The position numbers and the translations under genes were made by a program. From assembly GCF_042100115.1 (NCBI RefSeq), contig NC_091272.1:3224001-3288000 (forward strand): 64,000 nt of DNA, given 5' to 3'. The notes beneath the pieces are model-generated. The model was not told the origin of the DNA and did not search any database. It was given only the letters and a program-made list of their open reading frames with translations. This stretch comes from Alternaria dauci. Taxonomy: Eukaryota > Ascomycota > Dothideomycetes > Pleosporales > Pleosporaceae. Below, piece by piece: positions 11,941 to 24,005 of the stretch; position 1 is the first letter of the stretch; every line of letters starts with the position of its first letter.

Positions 11941-12924
11941 GGTGGGCGATATTTGCGCCGAGGGAGGCCGCGAGGGTTGGTTCTATGGCTGGCAGGCAGG
12001 CGTGGTGATCGACAACAATGGCGTAGGCGACAGCGTGGGGAGTGGGCTGTCGTGGGCCTCGGAGGATACGCTAGGGCGGTAGCTAGCAATCCGTCTGCCT
12101 ATGTCCTCTGGTATGAATACAGTGAATGTCCCCGGAGCAGCAGCAGCAGAGCGATCGCGCAGCTGATGGCGTCCAAAGTAGGGTTATGCACAGCGGCACG
12201 ATGCGCTGGTCGGGTGGCTGTTCACCGAATCAAGCCTCTGCAGGGAAACAGCCGCATGAGGCACAGTCTAGTCAATCCGGGTCCTGGGAACGATTGTCGT
12301 GCGGCGCAGGCGACGCTTAAAAAGTCTACGTGGTAGCAATGTCGACAGTGTCTGGTGCTGACGGTGAGAGCTCGGAGGGTGCGAGCGAGCGGACGAGCTG
12401 TGGTGGGGAAGACGCAGGCACATGCATAAGCAACACCAGAGCCGCGATTTCCTCACCCACACCCGCCTATCATGCCTCAGGCACGCCCCCAGAGTCAGAC
12501 CGCTATCGATATCTGACTCCATGGCCTTGTCACACCGTCGCGACAATCTGCCCGCACCTCGAACCCATCCCCAGCTGTGCGGCTCGCGTCGACCAATGGC
12601 CGCGCAAGGAGGCCGAATCTGGCCCTGGTTACGCGCCCGCGATATTGGCTACAGAGCTAGTCAGGCATGTCAAGAACACTGCAAAATCCACTCCTGGTTG
12701 GGCACGCATGCCCTTCTTGCTTCATCGTAAACAGCGTAATATTATACAAGCCCTGAGTCGAGAGGCCAAATACGGATACTTCGATACACCATGTCCAAGC
12801 CGTCATCACATGCCCCGTCAAATGCTTTCAATCGTCTTGCTGCAAACATGAAAACATGAGTCGCATGAGTCGTCCTGTACGCCAGCCCTGTTATACAACA
12901 CCTCACAGAAACACCGTGACATGT
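11941..12924. other. intergenic between MDJ1 3' end and BRO1 5' end
   Basis: This 1-kb gap holds the 5' flank of BRO1 and the 3' flank of MDJ1. Frames such as 12330-12851 are open by chance. No domain or RNA gene is recognised. Confidence 0.5.
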
Positions 12925-14554
12925 TCAGCCAGACCCCCTCTTCTTCTCGTCCTCTTCCGCCTTCCTCCTCTCTTCTGGATCTAGATGCTTGTGCTGTCCC
13001 GTGAGGTTATGCCACGCGCTCTTCAGGAAGCCCTCGTTCGAGTGGTCATCTCGTACGCTGTTGCCATGTTCATCCTTCATCTTCCCGGGGTTGATGACGC
13101 GCTGCGCAGTCTTGTCTCCCATCTCGTCTGCTAGCATCTCAAGAATTGTCCGCTGGTTGACACTGAGATACTTGGGCATGTTGACCTTGAACTCGACACG
13201 CAAATCGCCCTTGCCGCCACGTCGGCCCGAGAGCACCTTCATGCCCATGCCAGAGAGTGTGACATGGTCGCCAGTTCCAGATCCGGTGGGAACCTTGACT
13301 TTGACTTCGCCGTCGAGCGTGGGCACCTTGATCTCTCCTCCGAGGACAGCGGTGGTGAACGGAATGGTAGCGGTATGAAGAATATCGGAGCCGTTGCGCT
13401 TGAACTTCGAGTCGGATGCTACGCGGATCAGAACGTAGAGATCTCCCTTCTGGCCGCGAATCGAGCCAGAAGACATGGCGTGACCTGTCAGCGGTGCATC
13501 TCCTTCGCCATTGACGCGCAACCGCATGCCGTCTTCTACACCACCAGGTATGTCGATAGTGATGGTTTTCCGCTCCTTGACTGCTCCGTCGCCGCCGCAA
13601 GTGCCACATGACGAGCCTCTGGGTATCGCGAATCCGGATCCTCCGCAAGACGAACAGGTTGCGCTCATGTGGAAGCCACCCATGCTCGTCACCCTTTGTC
13701 CGGTACCTCCACAGCTCTTACATTCTGCCCTCTTAGCACCCTGCTTGAGACCACTGCCACTACATGTCCCGCACTGTGCCATTGGGGTAATGTGAATGTC
13801 CTTCTTGACGCCCTTGGCTGCGTCCAAGAATGAAATGTTTGTTTGCACTTCGATGTTGTCGCCCACCATAATTTCTTCTTCAAAGGGGTTCCTTCTCCCA
13901 CCTCCCCCTCTTCCTCGCCGCGCACCCGTGAATGCTCCAAATAAATCTTCAAAGTTGATATCCTGGAACCCCCCTGCGCCTTGGGCACCACCAAACCCAC
14001 CGAAGCCGCCAAAGCCTCCTCCGAACGGGTTTCCTCCTGGTCCCCCAGCGCTAGCCCCAGGGTTGAAGCCACCGTTTGCGTCGAAAGCGCCGGCACCGTA
14101 CGAATCAAATGCCTTCTTCTTCTCGGCGTCCGAGAGGACTTCGTATGCGGATTGTGCGGCAGCGAACTTCTCTTTCGCACCGGCGTCTTTGTTTGTGTCG
14201 GGGTGGTACTTTTTGGCCATACCATAGTAGGCCTTTTTTATGTCGGCGGCAGATGCGTCTCTACTGACGCCGAGTGTCTTGTACGGGTCGGCCATGGCGA
14301 AGGACGGAGGAGAGGCATGGAAGAACTGTGTATAGTGTGTTAGTGTCTATAGTCGGGAGGACATGGATGGAGGTACATACCCGTATTGACTGCGCACTAT
14401 GGACCTGGTGCTTCTGTGCGATAGAAGGTCTCCGCGACTGTGTTCTTGAGGCCTGTGTCGCTATACATCGTCGTTGACATTTGGCCAAAGATCTCGAGCC
14501 AGCAATGCGTACAGGAGCCACTGCCTTGAGCGGTATCGGACCAGCAAAACTCAT
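12925..14554 (-). CDS. MDJ1: mitochondrial type I DnaJ co-chaperone
   Basis: Two exons, 14554-14381 and 14325-12925, separated by a 55-bp intron, encode 524 residues. Exon 1 alone supplies a classic mitochondrial presequence: Arg/Ser/Ala-rich, almost no acidic residues, and a matrix-protease-like end (SIRFFHASP) across the junction. The J domain follows at about residues 71-138 with the HPD triad (YHPDTNKD). Next come a long Gly/Phe-rich linker, a four-repeat zinc finger ([32 protein letters not shown]) and the C-terminal substrate-binding domains. Mdj1 works with matrix Hsp70 in folding imported proteins. An in-frame ATG at 14578 would add 8 residues. Starting at the internal ATG (14295) would wrongly give a cytosolic protein. 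Confidence 0.93.
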
Positions 14555-15164
14555 CTTGGAACGGTCTGGGGAGGGCAATGGGTATGTCGATGCTGTTTCT
14601 CGCTATCTGCTTCACCTTGTGGTGTATAAGCCGACAATCGACAACTTTTTGCGGGCACGGGCCGGTGACGCACCATCATTGGTCGCCCTCGGTAAAGAGC
14701 GCGTCGAAGCTTCGAGAGTATACCACGACGCGACGGCCGCACTCGGAAAAGCCGGGGCAGATTCACGAACTGATTACGGCTGGTCTTTGCAGTTTATGCC
14801 ATTGGTTCTACTATTCACCTTGGTTCGTCGTGCAGGAGACACATAACAAACGTGCTGCGTACTCCATGCGGCGCAGGCGCATCCGCAGCCTCGAGCCCAA
14901 ACTCCAGCATTACCAAATACTCATTACTTGTAATCCTCATATCTGTGTATGCCATGCTTCGCATTGTATGTGTAGACCAGACCGATCCCGCGCGGCCAAC
15001 TCGAGCCATGATGCATGACCATTCCGTATTCATTAATGCCCAGTATCCCAAACTCCTGTTCAATGCTTGTGTTCCGTATCTAAAAGTGGTGGCTATCGTG
15101 CCAAAGAGGGGTATCGTCGAAGAAAGTCGGAAATACAGCGGTGTGTATGCGTGGAGTGACCCAG
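14555..15164. other. MDJ1 5' flank and SAP30 3' flank
   Basis: No coding frame of quality. The region should contain the MDJ1 promoter and the SAP30 terminator. I see no classical TTCnnGAAnnTTC heat-shock array. Confidence 0.45.
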
Positions 15165-15798
15165 TCACTTCCTCGGAGGTGCGAATCGTACTCTAAACTC
15201 ATTGTCTGGTATGCTGATCAGCAGAGGAAACGCGCCGGGCCATGTCTAGGCGCCTTACCTTGGTGTTTCGACTTGTACAGCCAGTCGACAATCACGTCGC
15301 TCTCGGTGACAGCCTGCGAGTTGAAGCTCTTCTTAACAGCCATGCCTAGCTGGTCCTTGTGAACACGTCGTTTTCCTTTCGGTCGGGCCATGGTCGGAGA
15401 CATTCGTCCAATGCCCTGGTTCAATACGACGTGGCTGAGCGGGTTCTTGAAGCTCGAAGGGCAGTCGAGTCGGTAGGCTCTACGGTAGCCTTGGAGGACG
15501 GACGAGTCTTGCGACGACCATTTGATCTATTCAGAGGTGATGTGTCAGCAGCCGCAGTTGTGCGTGTGCAGGTAGCGAGGATAAGGGCGCGACGAACGTT
15601 TCCTGACGAGCTGAGATCGGTCGAAGTCTGGCCGCTGTTGGTGGAGACATTGTCTACTTCTTTGAGATTGCTGCCATTTGCGACATTCAGGCCACCGTTA
15701 CGACGGCCGCCCCGCGCGTTTGAGCTCTGGAGGTTCTGTAGTTTGTCCTTGAGTGAGGCGTGCGCCTCGTCGTGAGCATGCGTGCGCTTTGGGGGCAT
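15165..15798 (-). CDS. SAP30-type subunit of the Sin3-Rpd3 histone deacetylase complex
   Basis: Three exons, 15798-15598, 15526-15259 and 15205-15165, encode 169 residues. The first 67 residues are polar and low in complexity. Exon 2 holds the family core: an aromatic YRLDCPSSFKNPL block, then GIGRMSPTMARPKGKRRV, a pattern I associate with ascomycete SAP30-like proteins, then the Sin3-binding helices (KDQLGMAVKKSFNSQ and DVIVDWLYKSKHQ). The tiny last exon completes DNEFRVRFAPPRK. The family tethers Rpd3L/Sin3 deacetylase in the nucleus. Intron 1 uses a GTTCGT donor, which is unusual, but the frame, a CTGAC branch site and the restored family sequence all support it. Intron 2 is 53 bp and standard. 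Confidence 0.82.
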
Positions 15799-17397
15799 GG
15801 CGGTGGACCAATGGCGTGTTGCAACGGGAAATGGAGTATGTCGGCGGTTGCTCTCGAGCTGCTAAGGGTCCCTAGGTGATTCGCGAAGATGAGCACGCGG
15901 TGGTCGAGTACTGATCGCCAGCGAGATGGAGAGCAAAATGACGGGCAAGGCCCAAGCGCGCAATGACGTTGGCGCGCTTCTCGGTCAGGGTCCTCCTTTC
16001 CCTTCCCCTGCATTAGGCCAAGCTACCACGGGCTCCTTCCAATTTCGACGTGTTATCTATCGCACCATACGTCCTTCTCCAGAGTGTCTGCGCTTTGGTC
16101 TGTTCTGGCGATACACCCAGGTGCTGCCTCGTGCCTCACGCCGTGTCGCGTATGTCGCGTCCCGTGGCTTCCCCACCATCCCGGTCGCTCGCCTAGTGCA
16201 TCCCGAAATGGCAGCACCAGCTAATGGTCGATACACGTCGAGTTGAAGCCTCGCAGCCCATGCTCGACGGTGCGCGTGGCCGGAAAATACCCCTTAGGCT
16301 CGACCATGACAAAAGGCCGTGCATCTCTAGTGCTGAGGCGTCGAGTTGAGTCGAGTGAAGCGCGCTATGGTATGTAAGGCACTCCGTCGACCTCAACATA
16401 CAGCAGTACCTCAGGGGACAGCAAGACTGTAGCCATCAGTTCTCGAGATGCGCGTTCCGACAAAACATTCGTTGACCTCGGAAGCGCGGGGTACCAAGAG
16501 CCAGGAACTGGAACCACGATAAGCGAAAGGCCACGGAGCGGGGGAAATTTGCCGGCGTCGTTGCGAGTGGTTGTCAGAGTATGGAGAAAGAGCAGGCGTC
16601 AACCTGAGTCGGTGAGACGTCGGGAGCCGGATACCCGCGTCTTGCGATTAGCTCACCTCAATGCCCAGCAGGTACCAGTGCGTATGCATCAAATCCAGCC
16701 AGCGTTGACGTCGAGGGAGCCACGGAACGAAGAAGCTAGTGCCAGAGCCTAACCGTGCTTGCGGCAGGTACGCGATATGTGCGGCGTCTATTACATGCTG
16801 AACGACACGGTGAGAGCCTCACATCAGATGCTAGAAGACGTGATCAATGCCCGACTCGATCATGGCCACTGACCAAGCCTGCGAGAATTCCTAGTCTGGT
16901 CGCAGAGCAGAAGACGGATCATCCCCTGCTGCTAGGTGACGTCGAATGCCTAGTAACATTCCATCAGCGCCATATATGAGCGCCGTACTGATGCTCTCGG
17001 TGGGACAAACTTTACCTCATGCTCGTCAGCAAACTTCACTATCGATCGACGTCATAGCGTCCTCTGCTCTCTCACTCGAGGCAGCACGAAAGGTGCCGCT
17101 TTACCACCGCCTCTGTACTCTCAGTTGTAGCCCATATAAGCAAGTCTGCTGAGGTTTCTCACCGTCCCTCACCTCATCTCCTCCGCATCACTATCTCTGG
17201 TTCATTTATCCAAGCACGCCTTATTTATTCACGGCTTCTCACGGCCTCAACACATTATCTTATGGTGAGATCCCGGCCCTTATTGCCTTACACATATTGT
17301 ATGTAGACTGACACTGTGTTGCAGTCCAGATAATCACAAACTATCACAGACTCACAAGTCAACTTGGTTTGGAGTGGCTCAGTGATTCTGCGGTACA
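15799..17397. other. intergenic, nothing recognised
   Basis: A 1.6-kb divergent gap between the SAP30-type gene (minus) and the DUF6697-like gene (plus). Small frames such as 15926-16246 have no coding signature. The last about 250 bp are pyrimidine- and CA-rich, which fits a 5' UTR for the gene starting at 17398. Confidence 0.5.
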
Positions 17398-19069
17398 ATG
17401 TCTAACCGTGATCCAGCCTTCCACGGCCCATACTCTCCACAGTACATGATGAACCCGGCTGCCAACAACTTCGCTCCAACCCGTGCTCGGCAGCATTGTA
17501 CAGCCAGCCAGGTGAGCACCCCTTCATCACCATACCTGGAGGCACGGGTTCTCAACCTGGAGGAGGGACATGCAAACTTGCTCGAGGACGTCAACAGTCT
17601 CCGAGAACTGTACCAGGGTCTCTCATCCTCTGTCGATAAGCTAAAGAAAGGCGGTTGGCCAGTACATGTTGACCCCTTCCAGGAGGTGGATGCAAAGACA
17701 TCACACCAGGATGCTGTGCAGTTCAGGACAGAGCTGGAAACCCTCAAAGACGAGGTGCACGGATCTGTGAATGGCAGTGCTGACGTGGAGAAGGCGAACA
17801 GTATGGCTTCCCCCAAGATGAATGGCAGTATGCCTCCCCACCTCAGGGCCGCTAGTACGACCAGTAGCGATACAGCCAAGCGCTCCCTGCCTCCACATTT
17901 GCGCGGCAAGAAGGCTGAATCCAGCAATAACGGCAGGTGAGTCTACCGCCTATGGGCGTAGAGATACTTCGCACGTTGTGCGTCACTTGAAACTGACCGT
18001 GATACAGTGCCAAGGATGAGATTGCGGACGTCAATTCCAAGAACCATTCCACTGGCAACATTCAGGCTGATTCAACAGTCAAGCAAGTTCCTATGCCGGC
18101 GCCAAGCCCTCCCGCCTCACCAGAGACTGTTGTTCAGGATCAAGCATTGTCTCTCGAACACCTTTCCTTGAACCGAGCCTGGAAGCCCTACCATCTTACA
18201 ACTCTGGACGCCTTTTCGGGTCCGATTGTACCTGGCGACACTACCGTCACATTCCATCCTGACTTTCTTGCCAACATCCTTGGCGGATCTTCCTGGTCAC
18301 CTGGGCTACGCTTCGTCAAAGGCAAGGGCCCATGTATCCTCAAGAACCGCACATACTACCAGCTAGACCCGCAAAACGACCCCTACCTTCCCGAGGCACC
18401 TGGACAACATGGTGCAAAGCTCACCGCCTTCTTCAACAAAGCCCCGGAGGAAGAATTTGCCGACTTACTCGATGATGACTCCAATTCATACGAGGATGTG
18501 CCGATGTTCGTTCTGGTCGGCAAGCGCTACATGTACTATGGAAACTATTCCCAGACGCGATGGTCGGACAAGTTGGACCATGACACCATGACAGCTAGGG
18601 TACCTCGGCACGTCAAGAACTACTGGGCTGAGGAGCTCACATCGACAACGCGCGAGAAGTGGGTTACCGAAGAGCTCAAAAAGCATTTCTTTCGCAAGCC
18701 CGAGTACGAAGGCCGTCTCTTTGCTTCTCCGGATCACGAAACCACTGTCAATTCTGAGACAGAGATCGATCTAACCGAGAAGATGACTAGAGACGTGCGC
18801 AAGTACGTTGAACAACTTCGCGAGTGGGAGCGTGAGGCCAACATGAAGACCGCCATGATCAAAAAGCAGTCTATTCTCAAAGCGTTCGATGCGGTAAGTT
18901 GCATAGAGATACGGACAACACGGATGCTAACCAAGTACAGTCTGATATGGATGAGGAGCCTGCACTTCGCCTCTGGTGGGAATACCTTGAGTGTGTCGAC
19001 TGGCGAAAGGATTTCTACGATCTCCTTGTTACACTTCAAAAGCGCAACCCTGGAAGCTATCTACAGTAA
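17398..19069 (+). CDS. DUF6697-like fungal protein with two PPHLR motifs
   Basis: Three exons, 17398-17936, 18008-18893 and 18941-19069, encode about 517 residues. The introns (71 and 47 bp) have GTGAGT/GTAAGT donors and the second has a GCTAAC branch site. The N-terminal third is polar and disordered, with a short coiled-coil-like helix (LEEGHANLLEDVNSLRELY) and two copies of PPHLR (MPPHLRAAS, LPPHLRGKK). The C-terminal half is globular: an opening FHPDFLANILGGSSWSPGL, then YMYYGNY, then a long charged helix and a final Trp-rich segment (LWWEYLECVDWRKDFY). This layout resembles the uncharacterised fungal DUF6697 family, recalled from memory. No enzymatic motif is visible. PPHLR also occurs in the eIF4E-binding motif of DDX3 helicases, which hints at an RNA or translation role, but that is speculative. 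Confidence 0.75.
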
Positions 19070-20630
19070 TCTGGCTTGTGTGTGCTCGATTGGATAAGGA
19101 GGTTACTGTTTATTGGGAACGTGGAGCAGGCTGGAGTATACGGTTTGTGGTGGGCATGAGCCTGGGTTTGTTGACCTCATCTGCTTCTGCGACATCACAG
19201 GTGGCACATATGGTCTACCAGTCCTTGTCGAGGTAAATGGATGGGTCTGCATGGCACCTGAGTCAAGATTCCAGGACTTTTATCACTCTACTTTTTGCTT
19301 TCCATTGTTAGGCCATCGATTCATCTCGGAACCATCACCATGGCGTTTTGGGGAACCAGGTAGTACATAAAAGTCATTTTCTATCAAGTTATCTATCCGT
19401 AAGCTACTCTCCGCTAGCTCAATTTTTATTCCAGTTCTTCCACTGACAATCAAGTTTTCTCTAGCTTACCGAAAGCTTTAATTCGAGCTTCGAGCGCCAC
19501 TCCATGTCCGAGAGACGCTTTCGGACCTGGAAGTCGGATCGGCCTTCATTTATCGACCCTTTGCTCAACACAAGACGGCACCCCACGCGTACCAATGCTT
19601 ATCCGACGATGGGCATCATTGCATGGCGCTATTGAACACTATATCATCTTGTCAGGCGACCAAGTTAAGTGGTCAATCTGGCCGATACCTAAATTCTACA
19701 ATCTTACCTCAACCAGTGACTTGGGCATCAGCTACCGAAGCATTGTATGTTCTGAACATATTCAGTTTACCTTCCAGTCCTGGCCGCGCAGACAAGCTAT
19801 TCTATTCTTCACGGACGTGCGACGTTTACAAGGCCAAGCTTTCCGACCAGGTTGCCATCTCGCTCAGCAGAGTCTGGAAATCTGCTCGCGCAGCGAACAC
19901 TGTCGCGACACGCATAAGCGAGCCTGTAGCTCGTCGATCACTGGCACTTCAAACCGGCACTTCTTACTGATCTTTGCATCATAGACCCTGACTACATTAT
20001 ACTTCATTGATGTCGGACACCCGTGCTGTCTTCAGGCGACTCACAAACAACCATGTACTCAAGCTTTGGACTTCACCTAGGCAATCTCCACAGTCGATTA
20101 AGCATCGACCATGTCTGGCCCAAGACCTTCTTGAAGTATAAATGACCCACATCTCTCATACCAGGCATCAAGGTCATGTGCACAAGCTACCGATGTCCCC
20201 GCGAATTTTGACCTCCGGCTATTAACATCCCTGCGAACTTCATCTACATACGCCCACAATGGTCGCTTCTTCCGTCAAACTACTCCTAATTCTCACTCGT
20301 ACCCCGCATCATTGGTTGATCAGAAAGATTAAATGGTCTTCCCCAGATCTAGCCCGACAATACGAACTTCTCCCTAGACCGAAGCGCCATGCGGCTGTTA
20401 CAAACCGAGCATGTGGTCTAGCGACAGACACCAATCTATGATACATGTGGAAATTTGCTTCCGCGATGTAACAGGATACCCGGTGTCGTCGCGCGGTACG
20501 CGCTGATATGGCTTGCAGGGGCAGACGAAGCGTATATGAGACGATGCACTCTGGGTCTGTAAGATTTCTGGTCATCTCAGAAGGCCAAAAAACCTATTGT
20601 TTATCTTCTCCATCGGTATCGTGAGGCAAC
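19070..20630. other. intergenic, nothing recognised
   Basis: About 1.56 kb upstream of the AA9 gene. Frames such as 19595-19984 lack coding features. It presumably includes the LPMO promoter. A TATA-like AAGTATAAATG near 20135 is too far (about 500 bp) from the ATG to assign. Confidence 0.45.
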
Positions 20631-21780
20631 ATGAGATTTCTTGCAGCTGTTACAAGAGCTGCTTCGCTGGTAGCGATCGCGACTGCACATGGCGGAGTTG
20701 ACCAGTACATCGTAGGAGATACAAAATATGAAGGGTACTGATCTTGTTATATCTCCTAATTTCACATCCTAACATAATGAAGATGGTCACCCTACAACTC
20801 GGCTGCGGGCCAAAAGACAATTCAACGGCAGTATTCAAGTTACGACCCTCTGTACATCAAAGATCTCTCAGTAAGACTTTGCAACAAGGCGGACCCCGCA
20901 GAAGCTAACACCACATAGACGGTCAATATCCGTTGCAACAACAAAGGCACACTCGGTACAGGCGTCTCAGGGACCATTACCGCCGGCGCAAAGTTGAAGA
21001 CACACTGGAAGCAGTGGACCCATAGGCCGACTTCATTCCTCGTATACATGGCGAAATGTCCAGGGTCTTGCGACAGCTTCGATGGAGTAGGCAAGGTCTG
21101 GTGTACGTGTCAGCTCTTTCTTTAATTTTCAAAGTTGCTCACGTAACCACAGTCAAAATATTCGAGCAAGGTCTCATATCCGGCACTCAAAACGCAGGAA
21201 TCTGGGCGGGTGATGCCATCCTTGACACTCTATATGCCACGATCACCATTCCAGCCACACTCGCAGCGGGGAACTATCTGATCCGCCACGAGCTCATCGC
21301 TGTCCATCAGGCGAACAACCCACAGTGTAAGCTTCCTACTCGATGCACTTGCCTCGCAATTTTAGCTCATAGCTTCTAGTCTATCCTGAATGCGCTCAGT
21401 TCACTGTGACCGGTTCCGGAACAGCCTCCCCGCCAGCATCCGCACTCGTGTCTTTCCCTGGAGCATACACCGGAACAGAACCGGGTATTGCTTTCAACAT
21501 CGACTCTCCCGAAGCTATGAAGGCAACCACATACCCGATTCCAGGCCCTGCTGTCTGGGACGGTACGGGAAATACTCCTGCACCCGCGCCTTCGGCTGAA
21601 CCTGCAACTCCTACTACCCTGGTAACTAGTGTAGCTACTACACCGACTGTGCCGGCTGCGCCTATATGCGAAGTAGCAAGGTATGCGCAGTGTGGCGGTA
21701 TGACGTACAGTGGATGCACGAACTGTGCAAGTGGATCGACGTGCAAGGCAAACGGTGACTACTATAGTCAGTGTGTTTAG
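20631..21780 (+). CDS. AA9 lytic polysaccharide monooxygenase with CBM1
   Basis: Five exons, 20631-20734, 20783-20870, 20919-21102, 21153-21326 and 21380-21780, give 316 residues. All introns are 48-53 bp. A signal peptide ends right before HGGVDQYIV, so the mature N terminus is histidine, the first ligand of the copper histidine brace. The second ligand is probably the His in QWTHRPTSF, upstream of YMAKCPGSC. The later Gln and Tyr region (LIRHELIAVHQ, FYPECAQFTV) matches AA9. A Pro/Thr-rich linker leads to a C-terminal CBM1 (about the last 36 residues, opening YAQCGGMTYSGCTNC). AA9 enzymes oxidatively cleave cellulose or xyloglucan outside the cell. The HRPTSF segment departs from the frequent HGPV form. 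Confidence 0.93.
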
Positions 21781-21933
21781 ACCTAGACAGCTCATATGAA
21801 AATTATAGGTAGCGTCTGGTCAGGGTCTCGTTGTTATTCCAGATACATGGATTTGCCATTGTTACTCGCATCACCACGCTCTTGTCCCAGCCCATTTCGA
21901 TACATTAACATTTCTTTCGCATTCATCAACCTC

Positions 21934-22892
21934 CTAACTACCTAGAGCCATAATCTTTGCGAGAACTGCATCGTCACTCGGTCCATCTCCTATGATGGTT
22001 GCATACGCTGGTGCAAGCACAGCCTTCTCGATTTCTGTGTATTTACCATCGCAAGCAAAGATGAGATCTCCGTGCCGAGACTTGTCCACCATCAAATATG
22101 CGACTGCCCTGGCAACCACCGAGGTAGACTGGCAGTTCTCAGAGACCGCATCTAGGAGGCCCTGCAAATCAGGCAAGACTTGAGTTGCCGTCCATGAAGG
22201 GGCGAGTGTGTTAACACGGATAGGCAGACCAGCAGCTTTCACCAAAAGGGCGAAACTCCTGCCAAAGCCCAGAACACCCGCTTTAGCCGTCGCTGAGCCG
22301 CGTTATCAGTTGGAGATGTACATATGATTGGCGAACCCTTTACTCACAGTAATCGACAGCTCGGACGGGATGCAAGCCGGTGCTGGACCCCATGATGACG
22401 ATGGATCCACCCTCGGCCTGGTCCTTCATGTAATGAACAGCAAGCGTCGCGGTCTTGACCACGCTGTCCAGGTTGATGTCAATGGTATCTTCACTTGGTT
22501 CCTTTGGATCGCCATTTTCGTCAATTTCAAGAGCCAGATAATTTGCCCTTGGGCCAATGCCGGCATTGGCGAATGCAAAGTCAACTCGGCCATGCTTTTC
22601 TTTTGCGGCTTTGAAAAGCTTCGTCAGATCGTTCCAGCGCCTGACATCGATTTGGACAAAGTGACAGTCAGTGACAGATGCCGGTGGTGCTTGAATATCG
22701 CCGATGACAACTTGTGCACCTAGAGAGACCAACAGCTCAGCTGTGGCGAGGCCGATGCCTGATGACCCACCTGCGACAACGTCAGTGATCCAGGTTTGCA
22801 AGCTTATTTGACAGGATTGTAGTACCCGTTACCACGGCAACTTTGCCCTGAACGCCTGTTAGGTCAGAGTCTTGAATTTGGAAGGAAGTCAT
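21934..22892 (-). CDS. short-chain dehydrogenase/reductase (classical SDR)
   Basis: Three exons, 22892-22826, 22770-22348 and 22292-21934, encode 282 residues. Splicing restores VVTGGSSGIGLATAE, the Rossmann TGxxxGIG nucleotide-binding motif, which is split by intron 1. Further classical SDR marks are the NAG motif (FANAGIG), a Ser in MGSSTG and the YSTAK catalytic pair, which intron 2 splits just after the Tyr codon. Both introns are 55 bp. The enzyme is a cytosolic NAD(P)-dependent oxidoreductase of unknown substrate. The gene is convergent with the AA9 gene, 153 bp apart. The family is certain; the substrate cannot be named. Confidence 0.88.
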
Positions 22893-24005
22893 GGCGAAAT
22901 CAGGTATGACGAAAGTAGATGGATGGAAGTTCAATCGAGATCTAGAAAGAGAGAGGGTATTATGCAGACATATCGGAGCCCCTGGGCATCAGAGCGTAGG
23001 TAGTAGCTCAAGCTAAATGCAAGAGTGCGCTGATTTGGGACAGTTAGTGACTGGCATTATGAGGCTGTCGGGATTCTAGGCCCAGAAACATCAAGTCAAA
23101 CAAGAACTGGGAAGCCTCCGGAGATTTACAGAGAGAACAACGAAATCGGCTAGCTCTGGCAGTGGAGGCCCGTTTTTCATCGCAGGGAAGGATGCGGCTT
23201 GTGGTAAGCGAGCGCGCGGCCCAGAAGCCACAAAAGCGGTGTCCACCCAAGCTTTCTCGACTGCCCAGCAATTAGTTCAAGCCCGCACTCCAACGGCAGC
23301 AGGCCAGCCCCAAGTAATTCTCCAACTTTGCCCGACATCTTGGCTGGGACCAAAGATTGCCTTCTCACGTAATCTGTGCAACGCCGGTGTTGCAACCCAG
23401 TTCAGGATAGCAGAAGCTGCAAGACCCACTTTGATTGGCAACGGCCCGAACAAAAAACGAATGTCACGCAACCCATGTAACACATGGCATGTGTTGTGTA
23501 CGTACATAGACCATGTCAAGGGGTCGACTACGCTTCATCGGCTTTATGCCCTTTGAGGCCAATCGCAAGATAGCACACAGAAAGCTGCTTCCGTGCAAGT
23601 AGCTCCTGTCACATCGCGGCCCGTAACGGAACATGCGTGAACAGAGCTAAACTTCTGCGCGGCAGGGTCTCAAGAGAACATCGGACCACTCGGCAGTTAT
23701 AGAGCCAACACTACCAGCGATGGTAGATTTCGGAGCTACGTAAGACGTTAGAGATCACCCAGACGAAGCTCTTTACGTCTAGCGCCCGCGACCCAAGCAT
23801 TCGACACAGGGCCCTGTTCGCACGGCTCACAGTTCAGGGCATGAATCGACCGAATGGCAACCTCCTATGGCATAGGGTAGAAGAGATGAAACGTCCAATA
23901 TATATCGTCCGGCGAGCTGTCCCAGGCTGCCCTAGGGTCTCTTGTTCTTTACCTGTTTGCTTCGTTTCGAGTCTTTGAGCCGTTTATCAGTATTGCGTGG
24001 GGAGT
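22893..24005. other. divergent intergenic region
   Basis: Lies between the divergent SDR (minus) and rhodopsin-domain (plus) genes and should hold both promoters. Short frames at 23044-23556 show no domain or codon pattern. No repeat seen. Confidence 0.45.

Noticed and set aside
13264..14343. Long plus-strand frames opposite MDJ1
   Set aside because: Antisense shadows of the Gly/Phe-rich and zinc-finger region; no domain of their own.
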